41,444 nt of DNA from an uncultured Flaviramulus sp. (lineage in GTDB: Bacteria > Bacteroidota > Bacteroidia > Flavobacteriales > Flavobacteriaceae). Below the pieces are notes generated by a model. That model did not search any database, had not been told where the DNA came from, and saw only the letters and a program-made list of their open reading frames with translations. Position numbers and translations under genes: made by a program. Position 1 is the first letter of the stretch, and every line of letters starts with the position of its first letter. Where the stretch lies: positions 1 to 41,444 of the forward strand of contig CANKVS010000035.1 of NCBI GenBank assembly GCA_947487155.1. The letters are read 5' to 3'. Below are positions 8,435-17,683 of the stretch, in pieces.

Positions 8435-8932
8435 AAATATTATGCGAGATTATTAAAGGATACCAATATTAAGGTAGAAATTTGTATTTTTCTACCAATT
8501 TTTTGACTAAAAGTGATTCTTTTTTTGCATTTGTAACGATAGTTTTAGTATTTGAAGGCAAAATAAGTATTTGAAGGCAAAATAAGTGGTAATCATTATT
8601 ATTGTAAAATAGTAGTGTACGTTTTTTATTTCTGCAAATAAAAGCAATTCAACTTTTTTAAAAATAAAATTGATGCAAACCTTTGCATTGAATTTAAATT
8701 GTTTCATTGAAAAAACAAACAAATTATTATTGGATTTAAGTAAATTTGGACTTCGCTTTTTTATTTAAACAGTTGTTATTCAATTGTTATGGTTTTGATT
8801 GTTCAAAACTAAGTTAGCAGATATGTAATAAAATAGTGTTTTTAAAATATGTTAAATAATATATTTTGAAGTAAAAATTGATTCACCTAAACGGAACAAA
8901 CTAGTATAAAATTTATATTAATAATTTAGCTT
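8435..8932. promoter_or_regulatory. Divergent intergenic region between catabolic operon and glycosidase operon
   Basis: This 498-nt gap between two divergently transcribed operons has no credible gene; the short open frames in it lack coding character. Candidate -7 elements of the Bacteroidota type TAnnTTTG are TAAATTTG at 8741-8748 on the plus strand and TAGTTTTG at 8811-8804 on the minus strand. Neither has a clear TTTG about 19 nt upstream, so both are tentative. The region also holds a 19-bp tandem duplication, listed separately. No regulator gene is adjacent, so control must come from a gene elsewhere, possibly the sigma/anti-sigma pair near 18 kb. Confidence 0.5.
8547..8584. repeat. 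Perfect 19-bp tandem duplication in the divergent promoter region
   Basis: AGTATTTGAAGGCAAAATA occurs twice head-to-tail at 8547-8565 and 8566-8584, followed by AGT, the start of a third unit. It lies about 115 nt upstream of the uxaA-like start codon. It could be a doubled operator or simple replication slippage; the sequence alone does not decide. Confidence 0.9.
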
Positions 8933-11005
8933 ATGAAGAATATTTTATCGTTTTTTTTAATTGCAGTGAGTAGTATTAGTATGTATGCTCAAAACAAATA
9001 TCAGTTGGATGAAGGTACAAGACAAGTGCATTTAGATTTTCACACCTCTGAGTATATTACAAACATTGGAGAAAATTTTGATAAAAAACAATTTCAGGAA
9101 GCCTTGAAATTAGGAAACGTAAACTCCATTAATGTATTTGCAAAAGGGCATCATGGATGGTCTTATTATGATACCAAGGTAGGGAATAAACATCCACATC
9201 TTTCTTTTGATTTGTTAAAAGCACAAATTGAAGCCTGCCATGAAATAGGTGTTCGAGTTCAAGCTTATTTTGCCATTGGCTGGTCGCAAAACGACTATAA
9301 AGAACATCCTGAATGGGCCGTCATCAATAAAGAAGGCAAAACCTATAATCAAATAAACACTCCTTTACCAGAGGTTGATAAAAATGATGAAGAGGCACTT
9401 CTTCCTTATACCTATTGGACTTTGCTGTCCCCTGAAGGCGAGTATATGGAGCTTATTTTAAAACAAACTGAAGAACTCCTGAAAAACTACGATTTAGATG
9501 GATATTGGTTTGATTTGATTCCTATGGATGGGCCAAATTATGGGGCTGCAAGTGTTGCAGATATGAAAAAAAATGGTATTGATGTTGATGATGATAAAGC
9601 AGCTTTGGATTATCATAAAAAGAAAATGCAAACGTATTTTGATAAAACCAATGCGTTGATAGAAAAGTACGATTCTGGAGCTTCCATCTTTTATAATTGG
9701 AGTACCTCGTTCCGTTTTACTAATGTGGTAAACGACACCTTATATCAGTATAATACCAAACAAGATTTAGAAGATTTGCCTACCACTTGGGATGGCTATG
9801 ATGTGTTTCCTATGCGCGCTAAATTCTTTAAGCCATTAGGTAAACCTGTTGTTGCTATGAGTGGTAAATTCCATACCGCTTGGGGTGAGTTTGGTGGTTT
9901 TAAAAACAAAGATGCCCTATGGTACGAAGCTGCATCTATGGTAGCCTTTGGTGCCAGAACCAATTTTGGAGACCAATTGCACCCTTCTGGAGTTATGGAG
10001 CCTGAAACTTATAAAAACATAGGTTATGCTTTTGACTATGTTAAAAAAATAGAAGATTATGGTATAGAAAGTAACGACATTGCGGGTCTTGGTGTATTAC
10101 TTTCCTTTAAGCAAACCAGCGACGAAGGGACCATACGCATGCTATTGGAAGAACAATTAGATTTTGTAGTGGTAAACCATATTAATGATTGGAGTAATCT
10201 TGAAACCTTAATACTTAATGATGGTGTTAGATTATCTGATGACCAACAGAAAAAAGTAGATGCTTTTATTGCCCGTGGCGGAAAATTATTGGTAATGGGT
10301 AACGGTACACTAGATGAAGATGCTAAAAATTTTACTGTTAATATTGGGGCAGATTATGTAGGACAGGCAAAATACGATAACGATTATACGTTGGCAGAAG
10401 ACGAAATAGGAACAAACCTTCCTAAATCTCCTTATTTAAATTATACGCCTGCAACCAGAGTATCTCCTAATTCAGGAACCAAAGTATTAGGGCATATCCA
10501 TGAGCCTTATTTCAGTAGAACGCTTAAGCATTACAGTTCGCATAGAAATACGCCTTATAAAATGGAAAAAGCTAACCATCCTAGTGTTATTCAAAAGGGG
10601 AACATTGCTTATATAGCACACCCATTAGGAGAACAGTATTTTGAGGTAGGTGCCAAAGTGCATCGTGATATTTTTAGAAATACCTTGAATTTAGTTCACA
10701 AAAACCCTATGGTAATTACAGATTTACCAAGTGCAGGACGCGTAAATTTATTGCATCAACCAAAAGACAATAGGTATGTAGCACATTTATTATATGCCGT
10801 ACCTATTCAAAGGGGAATTGCCCAAATTATTGAAGACATTGTACCGTTACGGGATATTAAATTAGAGATTAATGTTCCAAAAACGATAAAAAAATGTTAC
10901 ACTGTTCCTAATAATAAACCATTGGAATTTCATCAAAAAAATAACAAGGTTAAAGTAACCGTTCCAGAAATGAAAGGGCATATTGGCATTGTATTTGAAT
11001 ATTAA
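8933..11005 (+). CDS. Secreted GHL6/GH151-like glycoside hydrolase, candidate alpha-L-fucosidase
   Basis: The 690-residue protein opens with a Sec signal peptide ending near MYAQ. Residues about 25-370 look like a TIM-barrel hydrolase: VHLDFHTSEYI near the start of the barrel, VFAKGHHGWSYYDTKVG, IGVRVQAYFAIGWSQ, and DLDGYWFDLIPMDG near residue 190, with an Asp at a strand end placed like a retaining nucleophile. From about residue 385 a Rossmann-like domain (GLGVLLSF, ARGGKLLVMGNGTL) resembles the beta-galactosidase trimerisation domain. This layout matches hypothetical glycosyl hydrolase 6 proteins, related to the GH151 alpha-L-fucosidases. It would act in the periplasm, and the neighbouring GH29, fucP and lactonase genes support a fucosidase role. 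It could still be a different exo-glycosidase with this fold. Confidence 0.65.
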   Translation: MKNILSFFLIAVSSISMYAQNKYQLDEGTRQVHLDFHTSEYITNIGENFDKKQFQEALKLGNVNSINVFAKGHHGWSYYDTKVGNKHPHLSFDLLKAQIEACHEIGVRVQAYFAIGWSQNDYKEHPEWAVINKEGKTYNQINTPLPEVDKNDEEALLPYTYWTLLSPEGEYMELILKQTEELLKNYDLDGYWFDLIPMDGPNYGAASVADMKKNGIDVDDDKAALDYHKKKMQTYFDKTNALIEKYDSGASIFYNWSTSFRFTNVVNDTLYQYNTKQDLEDLPTTWDGYDVFPMRAKFFKPLGKPVVAMSGKFHTAWGEFGGFKNKDALWYEAASMVAFGARTNFGDQLHPSGVMEPETYKNIGYAFDYVKKIEDYGIESNDIAGLGVLLSFKQTSDEGTIRMLLEEQLDFVVVNHINDWSNLETLILNDGVRLSDDQQKKVDAFIARGGKLLVMGNGTLDEDAKNFTVNIGADYVGQAKYDNDYTLAEDEIGTNLPKSPYLNYTPATRVSPNSGTKVLGHIHEPYFSRTLKHYSSHRNTPYKMEKANHPSVIQKGNIAYIAHPLGEQYFEVGAKVHRDIFRNTLNLVHKNPMVITDLPSAGRVNLLHQPKDNRYVAHLLYAVPIQRGIAQIIEDIVPLRDIKLEINVPKTIKKCYTVPNNKPLEFHQKNNKVKVTVPEMKGHIGIVFEY

Positions 11006-11078
11006 TCTAAATATACTACTTACTAATCTGAGGTAAACAAAAGTATAATAGTAATAAACTTGATGTATTTAAGATTTT

Positions 11079-11110
11079 ATTATAAAAAAATGGTCATTAT
11101 TTTTTATAAT
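11079..11110 (+). terminator. AT-rich inverted repeat, possible weak terminator
   Basis: Arms ATTATAAAAAA (11079-11089) and TTTTTTATAAT (11100-11110) are perfectly complementary with a 10-nt loop. The repeat lies 74 nt past the stop of the GHL6-type gene and about 100 nt before the next start. Being pure A/T, it would be a weak hairpin, so partial read-through to the next gene is likely. Confidence 0.35.
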
Positions 11111-11212
11111 ATTGTAAGCTTGTCGGCATTAGAATATAAGAAGTCATTTAGACTTTTTAATAATCTTTAATTAGTAAAGTATAAATTAAAAAACTTTTAA
11201 TTAATCAAATTC

Positions 11213-13294
11213 ATGAATATCAAAATGTTAACAAACAAATATTTCTTATTTTTTAAAAGAACAATCTTAGTAAATTCCTTTTTATTATTAATTTTTCAAA
11301 CTGCGGCTTTTTCTCAAAGTTTAGATATAAAAGAATCTAATGGAGTTTATATTCCAAACATCAATAACGGTAACGAAACGTTAACGTCTCCACAAGAAGG
11401 ACTTTGGTCTATTGCTACTAATTGGGAAGACGGTTGGGCTACCAATTGGCAACATGCTTCTGCTAGCGAAGTAAAGGAATTAGGACCTTGGAAAGTTGTA
11501 CAAGGATCTTTAAAATTACCTCAAGGCGAATGGGAATTACAGGATGCTTATCATTTAGAAAATAATAGAATAAAGTGTATTAGACGTTTTGAATGGAAAG
11601 GCGAAGAAACTTTAGAAAAAATAACACTTTCTGTTAGATGGAAAGTAAATACAAAAAACGCACAAGCCTTTTTACCAAATATTTTGTATTACGGTAATCC
11701 TTCAGGAGAGAAAAACGGCAAACATAAAGTGCCTGTTTTTAACGGTAAAAATGGTGAGTTAGCCTTATTTGAAGAGCACCGATACACCATGCCATTTGCT
11801 GCTTTAGAGTGGAAAAACGGTAATGATTATAAAGGTGCTGCATTACATACATTACCAAGTCTTGTTCAAGGTGGTAATAAATATGATCAATGGTGGTCGT
11901 TGGGCGTAAAAGTAGATGAGGCTCAAACCGAATTACTGCTTTTAAGTGGGCCTGTAGCATATAACGGCAAAAAAAACAAAGCTAAGGCATTGCAAACAGA
12001 ATCCTTAGATTATGGCGATACTTATATGACCGTATACCCAGGAACCGTTATAGAAAAAACATTTTATATAGAATTATTTTCCGCACCTGCAGAAGGCACA
12101 GCATTTCAGCGTCCTATTTATACATCTATAGACATCTTTAAACCGTTTTATGTTGAAGATATGCCTACCTATAATGATATTATTGAAGATAAATATCGAT
12201 TTGCAAAATCACGTTGGGTTGAAAACGATAATTATGCAGGCTTTAATATGTACCCTGATTTTGTGAAGCCACGAATTGTATTAGGTTGGGCAGGACAATC
12301 TGAAGCATTGGTGTATGCTTTGCAACCATTGGCTAAACGTCTTGGAGAACAAAATAAAATAAACGATATGGTACAACGTGCCATGGATCATATAGCTACA
12401 AGTCCTATTGGAGAAAGCGGATTTCCGGTGCAATATGAAATAGACGGAGATCGTTGGCATAAGTTAGACCCTGTATCGCAAGGGCAGGCCATGAATAGTA
12501 TAGCATTAGCCATACGTTCAGGAAGAGAGAACCCTAATCTTAAAACAGCTTCTTGGGAAAAATTCTTAAAGAAAGCCTGTGAAATAAGTGCTGAAAGAAT
12601 ACTAAATCCTAACTGGAATCCTAGAAATACTGCTGAAGCATTTTATATTAAGCCGTTATTTTTGACATCAAAATTATTTAAAGAAAAGACCTTTTTTAAG
12701 GCAGCAATAAAAGCATCCGATTATTATGCTAACAGACATTTATCGATGCGCGAACCATATTGGGGAGGGACTTTAGATGCGACTTGCGAAGACAAAGAGG
12801 GTGCTTGGGGTGCCTTTCAAGGTTTCTTAACAGCTTACGAATTAACAAAAGACAAAAAATATTTGGACTATGCCCAACATGCAGGAGATGTGGTTCTAAG
12901 TTATACAGCGGTTTGGGATATTCCTTTACCTGCTGGTCGTATGAGCGATCACTTTTTAAAAACGAGGGGATGGACAGGTGTGTCGCCGCAAAATCAGCAT
13001 TTAGATGTCTATGGCGTATTGATAACTCCTGCCATTTATAAATTAGGAGAGTATACCAATAATGATGTTTTAAAAAGAATAGCTGCGGTTATGTATAGAA
13101 GCTGCGGACAAATGATTGATCCTTGGGGGTCTCAAGGCGAACAATTACAGAATACCAATTTTGCGCAACGCGGAAAAATGTCTAGAATATCCGATCTTAG
13201 AGGTGGTTATTCTGAAGACTGGGCAGTATTTTGGATTACCACGCATTTTTTACATGCTGCTGCGCAATTTGAAGAAATGGGCGTAACGTTTTAA
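11213..13294 (+). CDS. Secreted protein of unknown family, candidate (alpha/alpha)-barrel glycosidase or lyase
   Basis: The 693-residue protein has a long N-terminus with a Sec signal peptide ending near TAAFSQ; a start at the internal ATG 11225 is also possible. I do not recognise the family. Residues about 30-300 are rich in short beta-type segments with many Trp and Tyr (NWEDGWATNWQHAS, QWWSLGVKVD), like a beta-sandwich. From about residue 310 the sequence is helical with repeated aromatic motifs: GWAGQSEALVYAL, YWGGTLDATCEDKEGAWGAFQGFL, TGVSPQNQHLDVYG, RGGYSEDWAVFWITTHFL. This pattern resembles six-hairpin (alpha/alpha)6 enzymes such as GH88/GH105 or polysaccharide lyases. Conserved-looking acids in CEDKEGAW and HLDVYG could be catalytic. 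It is 34 nt upstream of the GH2 gene and therefore probably co-transcribed with it. A catalytic role is inferred. Confidence 0.6.
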   Translation: MNIKMLTNKYFLFFKRTILVNSFLLLIFQTAAFSQSLDIKESNGVYIPNINNGNETLTSPQEGLWSIATNWEDGWATNWQHASASEVKELGPWKVVQGSLKLPQGEWELQDAYHLENNRIKCIRRFEWKGEETLEKITLSVRWKVNTKNAQAFLPNILYYGNPSGEKNGKHKVPVFNGKNGELALFEEHRYTMPFAALEWKNGNDYKGAALHTLPSLVQGGNKYDQWWSLGVKVDEAQTELLLLSGPVAYNGKKNKAKALQTESLDYGDTYMTVYPGTVIEKTFYIELFSAPAEGTAFQRPIYTSIDIFKPFYVEDMPTYNDIIEDKYRFAKSRWVENDNYAGFNMYPDFVKPRIVLGWAGQSEALVYALQPLAKRLGEQNKINDMVQRAMDHIATSPIGESGFPVQYEIDGDRWHKLDPVSQGQAMNSIALAIRSGRENPNLKTASWEKFLKKACEISAERILNPNWNPRNTAEAFYIKPLFLTSKLFKEKTFFKAAIKASDYYANRHLSMREPYWGGTLDATCEDKEGAWGAFQGFLTAYELTKDKKYLDYAQHAGDVVLSYTAVWDIPLPAGRMSDHFLKTRGWTGVSPQNQHLDVYGVLITPAIYKLGEYTNNDVLKRIAAVMYRSCGQMIDPWGSQGEQLQNTNFAQRGKMSRISDLRGGYSEDWAVFWITTHFLHAAAQFEEMGVTF

Positions 13295-13328
13295 TCTTTT
13301 TTATTCAATAATAATTATATTAACTAAA

Positions 13329-15143
13329 ATGAAAAACAAACTTATAATTGTTGTACTACTATTATCAATGTATGCAACAAGTAATGCTCAAAAATGGGAA
13401 ATTAAACCAGGTGAATTTGGCTTATCTGAATTCGCTTCAGACGTAGATCCCAAAAAACCACTTCCAGAATACCCTCGCCCTCAAATGGCACGGGAGCAAT
13501 GGAAAAACCTAAACGGACAATGGGATTTTACAGTTGCAGAAAAAAGTAAGTCTATTAAAGACATAGAATTTAATCAAAAGATATTGGTGCCCTTTTGTAT
13601 GGAAAGCCCTATAAGTGGCATAGGACAGCATTTAAACGATTATAGCAAAGTCAATAAGCTAAACTTAGATTACACTACGGCCAGATTTTGGTATAAAACC
13701 AATTTTACCATTCCCAAAGATTGGAAGGGCAAGAACATACAGTTAAACTTTGGAGCAGTGGACTGGCAATCTGTAGTTTATATAAACGGAAAAGAAATAG
13801 GGCAGCACAAAGGAGGCTATGATACATTTAGTTTCGACATCACAAACTATCTAGTAAAAGGCAAAAAGCAAGAAATTGTAGTATCTGCCTATGATCCTAT
13901 GGACGCAGAACCTATCGCTAGAGGGAAGCAAAAAAGAGAACAAAGTTATTTTTATTACACGCCTGTTTCAGGTATTTGGCAAACGGTGTGGCTTGAGCCT
14001 TTAGATGAATTGCACATTACCAACGTAAAGTTTATACCGAATGTAGATGATAAAATGATAAATTGTTTAGTAAATACATCGGTAAAAGGCAATAATAAAG
14101 CGAGAGTAACCATCCTAGACAAAGAGAATAATACGGTATTAACAGAAGAAATCAATTGTAATACAGTTGCTAATTTTAGCCTTAAAGATGTTCAACTTTG
14201 GTCACCAGATAATCCTTATTTATATGATGTAAAGGTAGAGTTGATAGGACAAAATTCTGAATCAAAATCAGATGTTATCTCTACTTATTTTGGCATGCGA
14301 AAAGTTGAATTAAAACGAGATGCCAAAGGATACACCAAAATATTCTTGAACAACCAGGCTATTTTTCAAAACGGGGTATTGGACCAAGGCTATTGGCCCG
14401 GTGGTATTTATACGGCTCCAACAGATGAAGCTTTGAAATACGACTTGGAAATGATTAAAAAAATGGGCTTTAATATGTCTAGAAAACACATTAAAGTAGA
14501 GCCTCAAAGATGGTATTATTGGGCAGATAAATTAGGAGTCTTGGTTTGGCAAGACATGCCTGCGTCTAGTCCGCCTTATGACAGCCAAACAGCACGAGAT
14601 CAATTTGGTTCGGAGCTCAAAGAAATGATGGCAGAACTATATAACCACCCCTCGGTAATTATGTGGGTATTGTTTAATGAAGGTTGGGGAATTACCTCAG
14701 ATTTGCATAATGGCAAATATGATCCTGTCATTGGTTATAATATGGAACATGTCTATAATGTTGCTAAAAATCAGGACAATACGAGGTTAATTAATGTAGA
14801 AAGTGGGTCTGGTGGTTTGGAATATCAAGGCATGAATGTCTATGATATAGGACTTGGTGACATTGTGGATTTTCATTGTTATGGATCTACAAATCTCCCT
14901 ACACCATCAATCAAAAGAGCTGCAGTAATAGGTGAATACGGTTATAAAACTTACGCAGAATTAGCGCCAACCTATGGTTCTTTGGTAAAGAAATACAAAG
15001 TGTCAGGGGTGGTGTGGACGCAAATTACAAATGTTGAAAATGAAAAAAATGGGCTGATGACCTACGACAGAAAGAAAGTAAAGGAAGGTTTGGAAACCGT
15101 TCAAAAAATAAATAAAGAAAATTTCACGATTAAAGAAGATTAA
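13329..15143 (+). CDS. Secreted glycoside hydrolase family 2 enzyme (beta-galactosidase/beta-glucuronidase type)
   Basis: The 604-residue protein has a signal peptide ending near TSNAQ, then the three GH2 modules: a jelly-roll sugar-binding domain (about 50-215, with NLNGQWDF, FWYKTNFTIP and VYINGKEIGQHKGGY), an immunoglobulin-like domain (about 217-325, ending LWSPDNPYLYDV), and a TIM barrel. The acid/base Glu451 lies in WVLFNEGWG and the probable nucleophile Glu536 in VIGEYGYK. The family cleaves terminal beta-galactosides, beta-glucuronides or beta-mannosides by retention. It is 34 nt after the unknown 693-residue gene and only 2 nt before the GH29 gene, so the two glycosidases are probably translated together. 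Galactose would fit a sulfated fucogalactan, but which sugar is removed cannot be settled here. The protein is short for GH2 and lacks extra C-terminal domains. Confidence 0.88.
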   Translation: MKNKLIIVVLLLSMYATSNAQKWEIKPGEFGLSEFASDVDPKKPLPEYPRPQMAREQWKNLNGQWDFTVAEKSKSIKDIEFNQKILVPFCMESPISGIGQHLNDYSKVNKLNLDYTTARFWYKTNFTIPKDWKGKNIQLNFGAVDWQSVVYINGKEIGQHKGGYDTFSFDITNYLVKGKKQEIVVSAYDPMDAEPIARGKQKREQSYFYYTPVSGIWQTVWLEPLDELHITNVKFIPNVDDKMINCLVNTSVKGNNKARVTILDKENNTVLTEEINCNTVANFSLKDVQLWSPDNPYLYDVKVELIGQNSESKSDVISTYFGMRKVELKRDAKGYTKIFLNNQAIFQNGVLDQGYWPGGIYTAPTDEALKYDLEMIKKMGFNMSRKHIKVEPQRWYYWADKLGVLVWQDMPASSPPYDSQTARDQFGSELKEMMAELYNHPSVIMWVLFNEGWGITSDLHNGKYDPVIGYNMEHVYNVAKNQDNTRLINVESGSGGLEYQGMNVYDIGLGDIVDFHCYGSTNLPTPSIKRAAVIGEYGYKTYAELAPTYGSLVKKYKVSGVVWTQITNVENEKNGLMTYDRKKVKEGLETVQKINKENFTIKED

Positions 15144-15145
15144 GT

Positions 15146-16570
15146 ATGAGTCTTATTAAAAATCATTTTTTAACAGGTATTACTTTAGTGATACTATTTA
15201 TTTCTTCCTGCAAAGAAAAAAAAGAAAACACCACGGAAAGTCAAAAGCAAATTACGACAGATTATTTAAACGAAACCCAAGCAACTTTTGACCAAAGAAT
15301 GAATTGGTGGCGTGAAGCCAAATTTGGGATGTTCATCCATTGGGGTGTATATGCAGTTCCTGCAGGAACCTATAAAGGCAAACAAATTGAAGGTATCGGT
15401 GAATGGATTATGAGTTATGGCGATATTCCTACAGAAGATTATGAACAATTTGCAAAACAGTTTAATCCTGAAAAGTTTGATGCTGAAACGTGGGCGAAAG
15501 CCATGAAGCAAGCCGGAATTAAATATGTGGTCATCACCTCTAAACATCATGATGGTTTTGGGTTATGGGATTCTAAAGTTTCTGATTATGACATTGTGGA
15601 TTTTGCTCCTTATGGGAAAGACATTCTTAAAGCACTATCTGAAGCCTGTAAAAAACAAGGTATTAAATTTGGGCTTTACTATTCTATTATGGACGGGCAT
15701 CATCCCGATGCACAATTGGTAACTAATTCTGAAGATATTGATTGGCATAAGCCTGTTGAAAACAAAAATTTCAATCACTATTTAGAGGATTATATGAAGC
15801 CACAATTAAAAGAGTTGATTATGGCCTACGATCCTGAAATTATTTGGTTTGATGGCGAATGGATTCCTAATTATACACACGAACAAGGACAGGCATTGTA
15901 TCAATACGTTCGTAGTTTAAAAGAAAATATCCTGATAAACAACCGTGTAGATAAAGGACGCCAGGGTATGCAGGGAATGAATAAACAAGACCAAAGTTAT
16001 GCAGGGGATTTTGGAACACCGGAACAGGAAATTTTAGATACCAGTTCAGATTTAGATTGGGAATCTTGCATGACCATGAACGATACCTGGGGTTTTAAAT
16101 CGTATGACCATAATTGGAAATCTACAGAAACATTGATTCATAACCTTATAGATACGGCTGCCAAAGGCGGAAATTATTTGTTAAACGTTGGTCCTACGGC
16201 AGAAGGTTTAATACCTCAACCCAGTATAGAAAGACTTGAAGCAATTGGTAATTGGCTTTCTGTAAATGGAGAGGCAATTTATACTACCGAAAAACTAAAA
16301 AGCACTTTTGGAGAAGGAGAGCATATACGTTATACCAAAAAGAAAGGTGAATCGGTATATTATGCCATATCGTTAAAAGTTCCTTCTAAAAATATTGTTT
16401 TCAAGCATGTACGACCAAAAAAAGAATCTAAAATCTATTTATTAGGTAATGAGACTGCTTTAGAATGGATGTATTCCGAATCAGAAAGTCTTCAAATTAA
16501 AATACCAAAAAGCTTGAATAAAGAAACTAAGGCTTGGGTATTTAAAATAGAAGGAGAGGAAATATTATAA
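15146..16570 (+). CDS. GH29 alpha-L-fucosidase, lipoprotein
   Basis: The 474-residue protein has a lipoprotein signal ending LFISSC, a linker rich in Lys, Glu and Thr, and then a GH29 catalytic domain. FGMFIHWGVYAVPAG, YVVITSKHHDGFGLWDS and the nucleophile Asp236 in EIIWFDGEW are hallmark GH29 motifs, and LLNVGPTAEG closes the barrel; a small beta domain follows. It releases terminal alpha-L-fucose by retention, probably at the outer membrane or in the periplasm. The start lies 2 nt after the GH2 stop (TAAGTATG), so re-initiation is likely. A strong hairpin about 50 nt downstream ends the operon. This is one of two GH29 genes in the window; the other is at 37539 in a different cluster and is secreted rather than lipid-anchored. 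Linkage preference is unknown. Confidence 0.93.
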   Translation: MSLIKNHFLTGITLVILFISSCKEKKENTTESQKQITTDYLNETQATFDQRMNWWREAKFGMFIHWGVYAVPAGTYKGKQIEGIGEWIMSYGDIPTEDYEQFAKQFNPEKFDAETWAKAMKQAGIKYVVITSKHHDGFGLWDSKVSDYDIVDFAPYGKDILKALSEACKKQGIKFGLYYSIMDGHHPDAQLVTNSEDIDWHKPVENKNFNHYLEDYMKPQLKELIMAYDPEIIWFDGEWIPNYTHEQGQALYQYVRSLKENILINNRVDKGRQGMQGMNKQDQSYAGDFGTPEQEILDTSSDLDWESCMTMNDTWGFKSYDHNWKSTETLIHNLIDTAAKGGNYLLNVGPTAEGLIPQPSIERLEAIGNWLSVNGEAIYTTEKLKSTFGEGEHIRYTKKKGESVYYAISLKVPSKNIVFKHVRPKKESKIYLLGNETALEWMYSESESLQIKIPKSLNKETKAWVFKIEGEEIL

Positions 16571-16619
16571 AATAGGAAGTCGTTCTAAAAAGATTAATTT
16601 AAATAGTATTAATACAGAA

Positions 16620-16652
16620 AACCATTAAAAGTTATCTTTTGATGGTTTTTTT
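16620..16652 (+). terminator. Rho-independent terminator after the GH29 gene
   Basis: A 12-bp stem (AACCATTAAAAG at 16620-16631 and CTTTTGATGGTT at 16636-16647, one U-G pair) with a TTAT loop is followed by a T-run. It ends the plus-strand glycosidase operon. The rest of the 16571-16870 gap shows no gene and no clear promoter motif. Confidence 0.85.
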
Positions 16653-16870
16653 GAGTAATACCAACTCTTGTTTGAAATTACTGTAAAACAAAAATGAATA
16701 TAAAACGTCACAATGAGAGTTTGTTAAATTTTTGATAAATAAAAGATGTATTACTCTAACTTTAGTTTTATTTGTTAGGTTTTTATCTTAAGTGTACGTT
16801 GTTTTGATCTATAAAATCTGCAATTTTCACTCTTTTTTAAGGTAAAAAGTGTCTTTTAAATTCTTAAAGT

Positions 16871-17683
16871 ATGAAAATAAAAATAATAATTCCAGTATTA
16901 ATAATATGTGCAATTACTGTTTTATCTGTTAAAAATACAGAATGTTTTACTCAAACCGCGCATACAAAAACTCTAAAAAAGAAAAAGTTATTTAATGGAC
17001 GTAATCTAGATGGGTGGTACACCTTTGTGCAAAACCGTGGCCGAAATATTGACCCCAAAAAAGTATTTACCGTACAAGATAAAATGATAAGAATTTCAGG
17101 TGAAGAATGGGGCTGCATTACCACTAATGATGAATATGAAAACTATAGATTGGTAACAGAATTTAAATGGGGAAAAGAAACTCACAAACCTAGATTGAAT
17201 AATGCTAGAGATTCAGGGATTTTATTGCACTCCCAAGGAGAAGATGGCAGCAAAGGCGGTGTTTGGATGACCTCTATAGAGTGCCAGATTATTGAAGGTG
17301 GTACAGGCGATTTTATTGTAGTAGGTGATGGCACCGACAAATTTAAAATAACTTGCAGCGTAGCTTCTAAAAAACAAGGCAATTCATATATTTTTAAATC
17401 CGAAGGGCAAGAAGTAACTGTAAACAGGGATAGAATTAATTGGCTTCAACGCGATCCTAACTGGCAAGATGTTATTGGGTTTAGGGGGGGAAATGATGCA
17501 GAAAAACCTTTGGGAGAATGGAATACTTTAGAGTGTATTGCCAAAGGCGATGAAATAACTATATACCTCAATGGTGTCTTGGTTAATAAAGCTATTAATG
17601 TTTCACCATCTAAAGGACGTATTCAAATACAATCAGAAGGTGCCGAAATATTTTTTAGACGTGTCGATTTAATGCCGATATAG
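16871..17683 (+). CDS. DUF1080 (3-keto-disaccharide hydrolase-type) secreted protein
   Basis: The 270-residue protein has a hydrophobic N-terminus (about residues 3-20) that fits a signal peptide, then a DUF1080 domain beginning KLFNGRNLDGWYTF. NDEYENYRLVTEFKWG, ARDSGILLHSQG, GEWNTLECIAKGDEITIYLNG and the closing GRIQIQSEGAEIFFRRVDLMP are typical of this concanavalin-like fold. Some members hydrolyse 3-keto-glycosides and others probably only bind sugar, so the reaction is not certain here. It has its own upstream region after the terminator at 16.6 kb. Its last 29 nt overlap the 3' end of the convergent sigma factor gene, so transcription of one gene makes antisense to the other. It likely belongs to the same glycan-degrading set as the preceding operon. 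Confidence 0.85.
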   Translation: MKIKIIIPVLIICAITVLSVKNTECFTQTAHTKTLKKKKLFNGRNLDGWYTFVQNRGRNIDPKKVFTVQDKMIRISGEEWGCITTNDEYENYRLVTEFKWGKETHKPRLNNARDSGILLHSQGEDGSKGGVWMTSIECQIIEGGTGDFIVVGDGTDKFKITCSVASKKQGNSYIFKSEGQEVTVNRDRINWLQRDPNWQDVIGFRGGNDAEKPLGEWNTLECIAKGDEITIYLNGVLVNKAINVSPSKGRIQIQSEGAEIFFRRVDLMPI

